From assembly GCF_035222485.1 (NCBI RefSeq), contig NC_085925.1, positions 124,001-188,000 of the forward strand: a DNA stretch of 64,000 bases, given 5' to 3'. The notes beneath the pieces are model-generated. The model searched no databases. It had not been told where the DNA came from and saw only the letters and a list, made by a program, of their open reading frames with translations. The position numbers were made by a program, and so were the translations under genes. Shown piece after piece: positions 34,498 through 44,276 of this stretch (positions are counted from its first letter, which is position 1; each line of letters starts with the position of its first letter). Source of the DNA: Podospora pseudoanserina (lineage: Eukaryota > Ascomycota > Sordariomycetes > Sordariales > Podosporaceae).

Positions 34498-35661
34498 CTA
34501 ATCCCAAGACATGAACTTGAGCGTCTGCCCTGCCCATCGACTAGCTACATCTTTGACCTTGGCTGTTTCGTAGATGAACCAGTCATACGGATATGCCACA
34601 TTTTCCTCGCTCAGGTCGGCTTCGGGAGGGAAGCTCCCATAGGCGCCAACAACCACGACGTCTTTAATGGTAGCATAGCCTCTCCCGTCAGAGGAAAACA
34701 CTGCATTTCCAGTCCCAATTCCGTCAAACACACTCTTCTCTACCAGCACCTTCCCACCACTTCCAATGTCAAGACCTCTCTGTGGCTTCTCGTAGAACGA
34801 ATTGAAGATATGCCCAGTGCCGGATCGGAACGACAGGGCATTGGTGACGTTCACAAAGTGGTTTCTCGCAAATGTTATGTGGAATTTGTCGTTGTCCTCA
34901 AGAGCGCTGCTGTCTGGGTGCCCGATTGCCACGGCTGAATCGAAGGCGTGTGAGAAGCCGTGGAATTTGTTGTGGCTCACCGAGATGTAGTCACTGCCGC
35001 TAGTGATTCCTAGAAGCTTTCCACCCGAAGCCGAGATGTCTAGATGGTCGAGCCAGATGGAGCGGCCGTTCTGGATAGTGATAGCATCGGTCTTGGTGTT
35101 GGAGATGACTAGGTTACGGATGATAACGTTGCGGCTGTCCTTTAGCAGCAGGCTGATACCGCTCAGAGCTGTTAACAGCAAGTGTGGTGTGTCAGTGCTG
35201 AGCGACAAAAAAACTTGGTGTGTGAAACAACATACAGCTTCCAGGAGCACCGATAATGGTCTTACTGGACCCTACTGCAACTTGGATGCCTTCTGCCTCA
35301 ATAGCCGCACCGACAATAACCACGCCTACTTCTGTTCCTGCCATGGCAGCGGTAAACTCATCCACTGTCTTCACAAAGTTGTGCTCAGCCCCCCAGCCGC
35401 CAATAGTTCTGTCCATGTGCCATTCTTGTCAGACTCGTCTTTGGCCGTGGGTAGGTCCAGATGATGATTGATGGTGGGGGTTAATACTCACGCTCCGAAC
35501 ACAGAACAATAACCAATATTGCAGGCATCGTCGTATGTTGCCTCTTCCTGCTCTTCCCAATTCATCTGTCTTTTCGACAGAAGACGGGGCTTGTTGATCC
35601 TGACGGCGGTGGCAACTGTGGCAGCTGTGGCCAACCATACAAGGGAGTGTGCAGTACGCAT
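34498..35661 (-). CDS. Secreted pectate lyase (PL1 family)
   Basis: Exons 35661-35492, 35408-35236 and 35168-34498 (introns 83 and 67 nt) give 337 residues. ATG 35661 starts a signal peptide (MRTAHSLVWLATAATVATA); a more upstream in-frame ATG would hide it. The parallel beta-helix shows TIGGWGAEHNFVKTVDEF at the start, then SKTIIGAPG, NVIIRNLVIS, the conserved IWLDHLDIS, and ITFARNHFVNVTNALSFRSG, where the Arg corresponds to the family's catalytic Arg region. GHIFNSFYE follows. The enzyme cleaves de-esterified pectin by beta-elimination with Ca2+. The usual RMPRVRFG-like stretch is replaced by a divergent sequence, so it belongs to a less typical branch. It is the last of four plant-wall genes in this part of the window. 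Confidence 0.88.
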
Positions 35662-36341
35662 CTCTGTGTGACGCTTTCTTATGACTTCAGACGTCACGGA
35701 TCCTTGTAATCTTGTTTGATCAATGTGGGAAAAGTCACCCCTTCTTAAAGGGAGTTGGTGGGTGCGGGGGCAAGCGCTCAAAGTTCATGGGGTATCTGCA
35801 TCTCATCAACACGTCTGATAGTCTGTTTCCCCCGCTTCATTTACCATGTGTGACGTTTGTCTTGGAGAATGTTGCTTTCAGTGGAATATATTAACGACTA
35901 GAACATTCTTCGAGGCTTAAACGGGTAATTTGACTTCATGCGACACCAAGCCCGGTAAATGGTCCGGCTTGAAGGGCTGCGCCAAGAGATCTACATTTTG
36001 ATTTTGACGTTCCGCAGCGGTGTTTCTTTAAAGCCCGTTTCCAAGTGAAAGTAAGCCAGGAGTTTGCGTACCTATCTAGGTGTTAGAGTTGAAATCAGGC
36101 CTATATCCGGGGACAGGCTCGACGGAAGGGCTGAGAGTGGACAAACTACCCCCAAACATCGTCTCCCGTTGTTGCAGCCCAGCATGTGCCTTCCACGTGG
36201 TCTGATATTATAGTATATTTCAAAGATTATTTGCTATGTTATAAACAAAGCACCAGGTAGCAACAAGACCATATCAATCCAGCAATTTCTATCCTTCTTG
36301 CCATGTTCGTCATGGCCAGTACTTCACATAGTAAGGTGTCT
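35662..36341. other. Pectate lyase promoter and intergenic region
   Basis: About 680 bases, AT-rich toward 36200-36300 (3' side of the next minus gene). Nothing recognisable. Confidence 0.4.
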
Positions 36342-38092
36342 TTATAGGTAGACGCTCGCATCAACACCAACCCCGCCATGTTCCCGAACCTGTTCACCTA
36401 CACGGGAAGGACCCAGGCCAAGAATAAACAGGTATGCTTTCAGATCCTCAATCTTTCTTTTCAGCCAATCTAGGCTATTTTCAATATCGCCGTCCTGGTA
36501 GGCGAGGGGAAATCCAGCCTCAACAATCACAACCTTTCTTTCCTGCTCTCCTTCCTCTTTGTCTTCGAGGAGGGGCTCCATCTCCATGGTCTTATCTTTG
36601 ATTTGGTACTCAATCTCCTTCTTATCCTCGGCTAGCTGAGCCAAGGTGAGCTTCATAGGTCCCATTACCTGAGCGGCCAGGGCGGGGTGGTTTTCCTGCC
36701 AGACCTTGAACTCGGCAGCTTCCAGGCCTGCCTGCGTCATTTGCCTCTTTGATTCAATGTTGACCAACATCTCGCGGCGCTCGGCAAGGAACTTGGTGGC
36801 ATCTTCAAGCTGACTTGTAACTTTCCCCAGAGCCTGATCAATCTTGGCAAGGCGCTGCTGGTGACCAGCCATTGCAACCATCAGATCCTGGTACTGATGG
36901 AGCTTCTGCACAAAGCTGGATTTGGTGGCATCAACAAGGAACGAGATGGCTTCGTCTTCTTTGTAGGCAACGGGAGCGGCAGTGTTGACGGGCTGGTAGG
37001 CGTCACTGCTGGCGTTGGGTGTTTCCTGATCAGTACGGCGGCGCTTTCGACTGGCTGCTTGGTCGCTATCAGTCTCGGCAGCAAGGTCTGAGTCTTCGGC
37101 CCCGTTCTGGAATGCCAACAGCTGTTGGGCAGCGGACATGTCGGTGAAGACAGCAGGCTTTTGGCCATTGGTATGTCCGTTAGTTTGACCATCGACTGTT
37201 GCCGCCGGGGTGGCCGGTGTATCATCATTGACTGGAGAAATCTCGTCATTGGCTGCCGGCACATGGCTAGGGGCCGAGGGTGGGGGTGAATCATGATGGC
37301 GCCTTTTCCTGACAGAGGTGCGGGTTGAGCGACGACTCGGCATCATGGGCACGCCGTCATCAGTCTCAGGGGTTAGCTGAAAGGTTGAAGTGACGTGCTG
37401 CAAGCCGGGGTCAATGTCCAGGTTGGGCGGTTGCGGGACGGCAGCGGCAATGATGGTATCGCCCTGATCTTGCTGTTGGTCGGGATGCTGCCCCTGCCAC
37501 GGGTCTTCTTCCTGTTGGATGTTTTGAAACTGCTGGAGCTGCCGATGCTCTTGGGCGCTCTCTTGGGCTTGAGCGGGTCCAGGCCCAGGAATGACGGGAC
37601 TTGTGCTAGGGCTCTTGCGGCGGTTGCGCGCGCTTCGAACTCGACCCAAGCCAGGAAGTAAGCGTGGCCTGACCCCTTCAGGTATTCATCTATTAGAAAC
37701 TGCGTCGATTCAAAAGCGATTCAGAAGGAAAAAAACAAAACAAAACGCCAAGGGGTCGTGTTACCTTCTCGGCTGAAGACCTCTCGGCAGTAAATCTCAT
37801 CAGCCTCCTCAATGTCGGTGGGGATCCAGCGGTTTGGGTCGGAAGGAACACGAGGCAGGCCACGCGAAGGGTTCTGGGCGTGGCCGAGATAGAGAAGTCG
37901 CTTAGCTTCATCATAATCCAGAATCTGGCGTTCCCGGGACCAATAGTTGATTTGTCCCCAAACGGCCTGCGACGACGTGTTGTTGAAGTCGGCGAGAAGC
38001 GCGGCGCGCGAGAGCCTGTAGCGTTGGCACAGAGTCTCCAGAGCCTGAATGGCCCTAGGGTTCATGGCCTCCTCGCCGCCCTGGGGTGCCAT
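36342..38092 (-). CDS. Coiled-coil, probably nuclear protein of unknown function
   Basis: Exons 38092-37765 and 37675-36342 (intron 89 nt) give 553 residues. The N-terminal 110 residues form a compact, conserved-looking unit (ALETLCQRYRLSRAALLADF, RWIPTDIEEADEIYC). The middle is Gln/Pro-rich and disordered, with basic stretches suited to nuclear import (VRKRRHHD, SRKRRRTD). Residues about 330-500 are coiled-coil (QQRLAKIDQALGKVTSQLED, then EMEPLLEDKEEGEQ). I do not recognise the family. The acceptor after CTGAAG was chosen because it lies 16 bases past a CTAAT branch site and keeps the long downstream frame. An acceptor 14 bases earlier instead opens a protein-like frame (DEYLKGSGHAYFLAWVEF) that later leaves the main frame; this is listed as a finding. 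Confidence 0.7.
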
Positions 38093-38907
38093 GGCTAACT
38101 AACAATGCTGCTGTACAGTGGCAGAATCGGCGTCACGCTTGGAGTCACGATGAAATGATGAAATTACGAGGCAAGTTGAGTTTGCTACTATGCGTCTGCA
38201 GCGTTTCCCGCTGTTTTCCCGACACGCCAAGTTACTCGGTGCACCGTGCACGGCCCTGCCACACCAATCTTGGCAGCCCAGCTCTGTCCAGCCGTCGAAA
38301 ACCTATCCATTGCCAATCTTGGCAGACTTGGCTGCTTGCCAGAAGTGTCTCGCACTGGCAAACGCCAAGCCCCAGGTGGCTTTTGTCTGGCGACCGTTTG
38401 GAACAAACCAGACATCAGGTAGATAGGTAGTCAAGGCCCAGAGGTCATAATTAATAAGAGAAGCAAGGCTTTTTGATCTAGTCATGATCATCGCCCGGGC
38501 CCTGCCGCCATAACAGCCACTGTTCGGGTGTTTACGGCAGACCTTCCTTCTTCCATTCTTGAGGCCTTCAGCTGGATTCCTCCCATGTGCAACAAAAAGT
38601 GGGTCGTCGCACCACCATCGTGCCATCTGGTCTTGTGCCACACCATACAGGCTGGAATCATCAGCACACTTTGGACTTGTCTGGTGCCAACATGGACTTA
38701 TGCCTGGAACGAGATGCTGTTCTCAGTCCATCTTGGCGATGTAGCTGACAACATTTCGTGGGAGTGGGAGCCAAACAGAAAATAAATTAAGAGCCTCTGT
38801 CTCCCGCTCTCAATTCAGTACCTAGGTCTCACAGCATCACAGCATCACAGCATCACCAAAGCTCAAAGACAATCAAAGACGAGTTACCTACATCAAGCAA
38901 CTAAAAC
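38093..38907. other. Divergent promoter region
   Basis: About 815 bases between the divergent starts of the coiled-coil protein and the small membrane protein. A short CAGCATCA repeat (three units, about 38833-38858) lies 60 bases before the latter start. Overlapping frames without domains. Confidence 0.4.
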
Positions 38908-39273
38908 ATGCCCGCCTTTCGTCCAACTCCCCGCCTGTCGGCCGCTGCCCTCCCCAATCCTTCTTCCCTCCCCAGAGCAGTTCCCAAGGGAGTAGCAGCC
39001 AATGTTGTTGTTCCAGGCATCGTGGTGGCAGCATCAGGTAGCTCCCATCTCGCATCATTTCCCTTCCGAACGCTCGCTGACCCGGTTGGTTTTATAGTAT
39101 ACGGCGTAATCAGCTACATCAAAAACCAACTGCAGCATGAGTCATCCACCATCGACAAGATGTTTGCCCAAAAGAACACCCCCGCTGTGGAAGAATCGAG
39201 ACGGAGAAGTCTCTTGGTGGATACGGAAGGCGACCCGAGGAGAACGCCCTACAACATTCTGAACTGGAAATAG
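38908..39273 (+). CDS. Small single-pass membrane protein, perhaps mitochondrial
   Basis: Exons 38908-39037 and 39098-39273 give 101 residues. The 60-nt intron keeps frame whether removed or not, but it has a good GTAGCT donor, a GCTGAC branch site and a TATAG acceptor, and splicing creates a clean membrane helix (VVVPGIVVAASVYGVISYI). The N-terminus (MPAFRPTPRLSAAALPNPS) is rich in Arg, Ser and Ala and lacks acidic residues, like a mitochondrial presequence. A charged tail ends YNILNWK. No family was recognised. The unspliced reading would give 121 residues with a weaker hydrophobic segment. Confidence 0.5.
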   Translation: MPAFRPTPRLSAAALPNPSSLPRAVPKGVAANVVVPGIVVAASGSSHLASFPFRTLADPVGFIVYGVISYIKNQLQHESSTIDKMFAQKNTPAVEESRRRSLLVDTEGDPRRTPYNILNWK

Positions 39274-39527
39274 AGGATGCGAGATTGTTTTGCTTTTAGG
39301 GACTGGAAGTGGCGCTGGTTGAATTTAGTAGGCATAGGTAGCCTGTGGCATTTTGGGTTTTGTGCAAAGGGAAGGTGGCTCAAATAATATGAATTTTCTA
39401 CCTATGACTAGGTACTGTACAACACCAACACATGCATATCCGTACACTCCCTTTCAGTGACTCTAATCTCTGCCGCACCAGGCCCAGCCAAGATACCTCG
39501 CCCCGTCTCTCCAGATTCCTGCCAATC

Positions 39528-41224
39528 TCACCAAACCTCAATGCCACCCAGATCACCCAGATTTCTGGTTCTCGGCCGATACTCCAAGCGCAGGCTCGGA
39601 TCAACCCCAAGACCAAAGCCCAGTGTTCTTGGCTTTGGGGCTGCAGCTCCCTCGGGTAGTCGCCAGTCATATCTCAGCAACAAGTGAACAAGCGCAATCT
39701 TGACTTCATTTCCCGCGAAAAAGCGCCCAGGACAGGCATGCTGCCCGTGTCCAAAGCCCATGTGCTCAGGGCTGGTGCTAACCAACTGCGCAACATGCTC
39801 GCTGCCTGGAACAGATCGCATCTTCAGAAACCGGTTGCCATCCCACGAGTCAGCTCCAGGATAAGCAGCTGGATCCCACATGCGCTCTGCTGACACGGCA
39901 ATCGTGGCACCCTTGGGAATGTAGGTGCCGTCTGACAAGGTGAGGGGCGCTGTAGCCACACGACGCATCGAGACAAGGCCGATTGGCTTGATCCGTTGGC
40001 TCTCTTTGATCACGCTGTCCAAAAGCTTCATGTTGTAAAGCGAGTTCTTGGTCCAGCCACCCTCCCGAAGAGCCGACTCGATCTCTTCGCGCAGAGGGTC
40101 AATCATGTCAGGATGCTGGACCAAATCGGCCAAAACCTGCATTGTCAGATCGGTCGTGGTATGGATGGCTGCCATGCTCATGACAAGCTGCGCAATGACA
40201 GGATCATACGGTTTGCCTTGTGCCTCGTGCTCGAACCTATTGTTGTACACACCAGTTAACTCTAATAAGCATAAGACTTCTCACAGAGCAAAGACAATCG
40301 CAGAACGTACCATTCAATAGCATCGTCGTCAAAATTGCCGTTGCCGGCCATTTTTTGTGCTCTTCTCTTTTCCAGAACAGGCCCAATGATCCGTCTTGCC
40401 TCCTGGACATGCACTCTTGCTTTTTGGCAAGACGGCATAAACCAGTGTGCCAGAAATCGCACAGGCTTGGGGACGAAACGTAACTCAATAGCCGCGCGCA
40501 TAGCATCGGTTGTGTAGTCGCGTGTGACCTTGAGCCAGTCTTCATTTCGGCAGAGCTCGCTGCCTAGAAACACGCGAGAGGAGATGCGTGCAATGAGGTG
40601 TAGGATTGTATCGCGAATCTCGACGGGCTGCCATGTTGCACTCGCCATCTTATGGGGTAGTAGCTCATCAAGCGCGAGTCTCGTTTCTTCTGCCAGAGGC
40701 TCGGTCACCTTGTCTGAAGGTAACCACAAGTCAGTCCTTGCCACCCCAATACCAAAAAAAAATCCGATACACTTACTCAGGTGCTTTGTCAGATCGCGCG
40801 CTATGACTGCCTGCACAATCCTCGAATCCCTGGCACCCTCTCTGAAGCCTTCAAACCCCGGTAGGCTCGCGTGGAACGAGTTGTAAATAAACCCTCCAAA
40901 GCTCAACCGGGGGTCGTTTTTGATTTCATTGGCCAGTCGGACGGGCAAGATGATGACATCGCCCACATCTGCCGTGACCCGGACTGCCTTGTCGGGGTTG
41001 GTGCGGAACCACTGACGAATGATGGTGTAGGATGTGGTGAAGAACTCCTTGCGGATGCGAGTTTTGGTCAGCTCCGTCACAGGCTTGGGGTTGAGGTGAG
41101 GAAATCGGGATAGATGGCGATTTCGAAGTGTGTCTCGAAGGAGGAAAGCACCAGTGAAGAGGACAAACAAGTAAAGGTAGTAATGAGCGTCGAGAAAGTC
41201 AGTTGGCGAAACCATCATGGCCAT
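39528..41224 (-). CDS. Cytochrome P450 monooxygenase
   Basis: Exons 41224-40777, 40713-40311 and 40236-39528 (introns 63 and 74 nt) give 519 residues. An N-terminal membrane anchor (YYLYLFVLFTGAFLL) places it at the endoplasmic reticulum. The I helix has AAIHTTTD, the K helix KESQR supplies the ExxR pair, and the heme loop FGHGQHACPGRFF carries the axial Cys near residue 450. The sequence style (RFPHLNPKP near the start, the GFEGFREGARDSRIV region) resembles fungal P450s of the ent-kaurene oxidase/indole-diterpene group, but substrate cannot be assigned. No terpene synthase, PKS or NRPS gene lies in the window, so it stands alone here. A TATATATA run lies about 97 bases upstream of its ATG. 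Confidence 0.9.
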
Positions 41225-41919
41225 AATTCAAGCTGCCAGAACAGCAGCCGATGGTGTTTTGGCAGATGGAAAGGATAAAGACCTAGAACTCGGGGAAAAG
41301 CAGTCGAGCTCTGTATGAAATATATATAGTCTTGTTGAGAAAAAGCACAAATACTTATGATTCTGGTGGAGACATGGCAAGTCTTTGCACAACTCACATC
41401 GTGATCCGGCACCCGAATGGAACAAGGCAGCTTCCTACTTATTTTGGAACGAGCATATTGCATGCGAACAATCATTGCTACATTGATCTGTTCGCCTGCA
41501 TCCCTTCCTCGACAAATCTCATGGTATCGTCGTAATCTGTGGGTTACTCCGGGATTCCCGTCCAAAAGAACGGCAATCATTGGCCTAAGAGGGTTACTGG
41601 ATCGCCAAAGTCGCATCTGCCGCACAAGCCAGGATTCTAGCCTCCACCACGGGATGAACATCTGCCGTAAACAGCGGGAGCTTGGATAACCCGTGCACAA
41701 CTTGCATAACTTGCTCTGCATAAATCGAGGTGGCGACATGCTAAAAGCATGGAGTTCTCTCGGCTACGGATTTTTTTCAGAATCTAGATTCGTAATGAAG
41801 CCACAAAATGACCGTAAAGTGCACTTCATGGTCATTGAATCTCTTTCTGAGAACATTGAATGCCAGCATCACTGTCACGGTTGAAGCAATGATGAGTGTC
41901 CTTAGTACCGTGGTATAGG
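41225..41919. other. P450 promoter and intergenic region up to the transposon
   Basis: TATATATA at 41320-41328 (minus strand sense) is a good TATA candidate for the P450 gene. Overlapping short frames only; nothing else recognised. Confidence 0.4.
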
Positions 41920-41921
41920 TA

Positions 41922-41964
41922 ACGTACATTATCAGTGAGTGAGGCATATCAGTAAGTGAGGCAC
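41922..41964 (+). repeat. Left terminal inverted repeat of the Fot1-like element
   Basis: 43 bases beginning ACGTACATTATCAGTGAG. It pairs with the right terminus with three mismatches, all A/G transitions. A core of about 16 bases (ATCAGTGAGTGAGGCA) occurs twice in direct order within each terminus, a likely double transposase-binding site as in pogo-type ends. Confidence 0.9.
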
Positions 41965-42010
41965 CTTCTACTACTCTATTACAACTATCCTCAATTGCCA
42001 GACCACAACA

Positions 42011-43686
42011 CTAGGAACCGACTATAATTACATCAGAAACAGCTGAATCTGAGGCTTCTTCAGCCTCCTGGCAAGTGCGCGCATTATGGCCAGGCTTGCC
42101 GCATATACCACAGCACTGAGTCTTCGTACGAGACCCCCCTGTACCACCACCACTTTGTCGATTTTCCTGGATTACCTGCTCGCCCACAGCCTTCTGATCC
42201 AGTAGATCCTGTGCCTCTTGTACGGTAAGTGACCCTCCAAGCCTCACACGTGTTTTTTTTTGGCTCTCCGTCTCTTACTAAGTGCCTCATTGGCCTTTCG
42301 CAGTGCCGAGAGCTCCATACGTAGAAGAGCCACCTCGTGCATTACAGTCATCGTACCTTTAGCTAATCGATCCACAGCAGCCAACATAGATGTTGGAGAG
42401 CTACCCTGGTAGTTTGATATCCGAGTTTTAATAAGCTCTGACTGTGAGGTAGCTTCTCGAGGGTTGTGTGGTGTTTGGGAGAGCCAAGGGAGTGCCGTGC
42501 CCGGCCTTGAGGATAGGGGTGTTGGCGTACGAAGCTTTATATCTAGCTTAGAAAGTACCCTCTCTGGATCGTATGGTACAAGGCCAGCATCCGCAAAGCT
42601 ACCCTGTATATTCTTCTCCGTTATAGAGGCGAAGAAGGCCTCGCGGAAGGCACAGAGGAACTCGAGCTTGCTTACGTGGTTGATATGCATACGCATCAAG
42701 TCCTCGATCTGGCGGCCGTACGCCTGCTTTAATGGCCCAAAGCAGCCGACATTGAGTGGTTGGAGGTAGTGTGAAGAATGTGGAGGCATGTAGAGCGTAA
42801 TGATGTTGTTCTGCTAGCAGTAGCGCTCGAATTCGGTCGAGTGGTGGCTCTCGTGGCCGTCGAGGATTAACAACCGGTATTTGCCCTTTATCCGGGGCGC
42901 CGTATAATAGTCGAAGTGCTTGATCCAATCTAGGCCTACTGGATTGGTAGTCCAGCCATTATCGGTGGTTGCGATGCGCCAGGTGGACGGTAGGTTGCAC
43001 TCGGTATACCAGTTGGCAAGGTAGTACTGCGCGGCTAAGATAATAAAAGGAGGGATGGCCCAACCGAGGGCATTGACTCCCTGGATTACCGTTGCCCATT
43101 CGCGGTTACCAGGCTAGGCCAGTTTCGCCTTACTAAGGCCGTCCGAGGTCGTAACTACCATACCCGCGAAAATAATACCCATCATAAACCCAGTCTCGTC
43201 GAAGTTATAGATATCGTCATCTATAATACCGTACTTGGCCTTAGTGTTCCGCACAAGCGCGAACCACTCGCTAATAACCTTTGGATCCTCGCACTTGGCC
43301 CTCTGGTAGTCGTATCTACGCGTAAAACGCGTACGGAGCTCTGGCTGGCGTTTAACAAATCGATGTACCCAGAGCTTGCCGACAGGGGGCGCATCGCGTA
43401 CGCGTAGCAGTTGGTTGGCCATATCTTCCACACCACGCAATCTGAGTGGAAAAGCTCGCGCACATAGCTCAATAATGTATTAGACAATAGCCTCCTCTTC
43501 TAATTGAGTGAGCTTTTTCGACTTGGGTGTAGTGTCGCATCGTGCAGGCTTGCCAGCGCGTCGGCGCCCTAGCGTTGCCTGGGAGACTCTATAGGCCTTA
43601 GCCGCAGCCCGTATACTTAGCTTTTCGTCATTTTGAAGAGCCTGGAGAGCCAAGATTATTTGGCTTTCTTTTGAAGTAGAGGGCAT
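42011..43686 (-). pseudogene. Inactivated Fot1/pogo DDE transposase
   Basis: From ATG 43686 the protein has an N-terminal helix-turn-helix (psq-like: SIRAAAKAYRVSQATLGRRR), a CENP-B-type DNA-binding region (KLWVHRFVKRQPEL), the DDE domain (YNFDETGF, then LILDGHESHHS, then SHYLQPLNVGCF), a helical region, and a C-terminal zinc knuckle CGICGKPGHNARTC. It is broken by three stops (after EEEAIV, after SKAKLA and after FERYC) and by a frame change of two bases at a run of nine A residues near 42258. The third catalytic residue is Asn where active relatives have Asp (QPLDVGCF), a GAT-to-AAT change. So the copy cannot be active even apart from the stops. Confidence 0.9.
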
Positions 43687-43742
43687 CTTTGATGGTAGAG
43701 AAAAGTGGTTGTTGAGTACAAAGATGTCGCGTCGCGTCGAAA

Positions 43743-43785
43743 GTGCCCCACTCACTGATATGCCTCACTCACTGATAACGTACGT
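43743..43785 (-). repeat. Right terminal inverted repeat of the Fot1-like element
   Basis: Inverted partner of the left terminus with three transitions in 43 bases; flanked by TA at 43786-43787. It contains the same doubled core. Confidence 0.9.
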
Positions 43786-43787
43786 TA

Positions 43788-44276
43788 ATGAATCACAAAG
43801 TACCTAGATAAATACATATGGAACAAGTACACGCGTCAACTGTGTAAATAGGCAGTTCCTCTTCATTGTAGGGTATTGGTATAGAGACTAGATAGACAGG
43901 TAGATAGGCAGGTAGGTAGGTATTCCCAAGAACAGCAATGCAATAATAAAGTGTATGTGCCCAGTCCTGTATCCTGCTCTGCCCAGTGAGCCCGTCGCCG
44001 GGCAAAGAAAGTGATGAGAGAGAATCTAACAAAAAGGATGTATAAAAAACTAAACAGAAAAAAACAAAGACGCTTCATGTCATTTTTCCTTGGTCTTTGA
44101 GAGCTATCAAGGACATTTGCAGGGAAACAAGAAAACGCCAAAGAAGATAAGTCAATTTTGTTTCGCCAGATGCCCTCGTCCATCCTCAATATTGCCCCGG
44201 CCGCTAACAATTCTTTCCAGCGAAACTCCACCACGGTATTGCCATCCGTCGCCCAACCGCTACTCTTGCTGACGAA
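43788..44276. other. Intergenic, with GATA/GGTA microsatellite
   Basis: Non-coding sequence between the transposon and the 3' end of the repeat-protein gene. Apart from the microsatellite at 43891-43922, no structure was recognised. A- and T-rich runs near 44040-44070 fit a 3' untranslated region. Confidence 0.4.
43891..43922. repeat. Imperfect GATA/GGTA tetranucleotide microsatellite
   Basis: About eight four-base steps alternating between GATA, CAGG and GGTA types, drifting into a clean (GGTA)3 at the right end. Confidence 0.7.

Larger units (their letters stand above)
41922..43785 (-). mobile_element. Fot1/pogo-like DNA transposon, full length (1864 bp)
   Basis: The element has 43-bp terminal inverted repeats at both ends and TA at each flank (41920-41921 and 43786-43787), the target duplication of the Tc1/mariner-pogo superfamily. 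Length, repeat size and a single long transposase on one strand match Fot1-type elements of ascomycetes. The transposase is disabled (see the gene entry). It inserted into the gap between the P450 gene and the secreted repeat-protein gene. Its mutations are mostly G-to-A or C-to-T type, consistent with mild repeat-induced point mutation, far lighter than in the related copy near 25-27 kb. Confidence 0.9.

Noticed and set aside
39528-41224. A secondary-metabolite gene cluster around the P450
   Set aside because: No synthase, PKS, NRPS, terpene cyclase or pathway transcription factor lies in the window; neighbours are a small membrane protein and a transposon.
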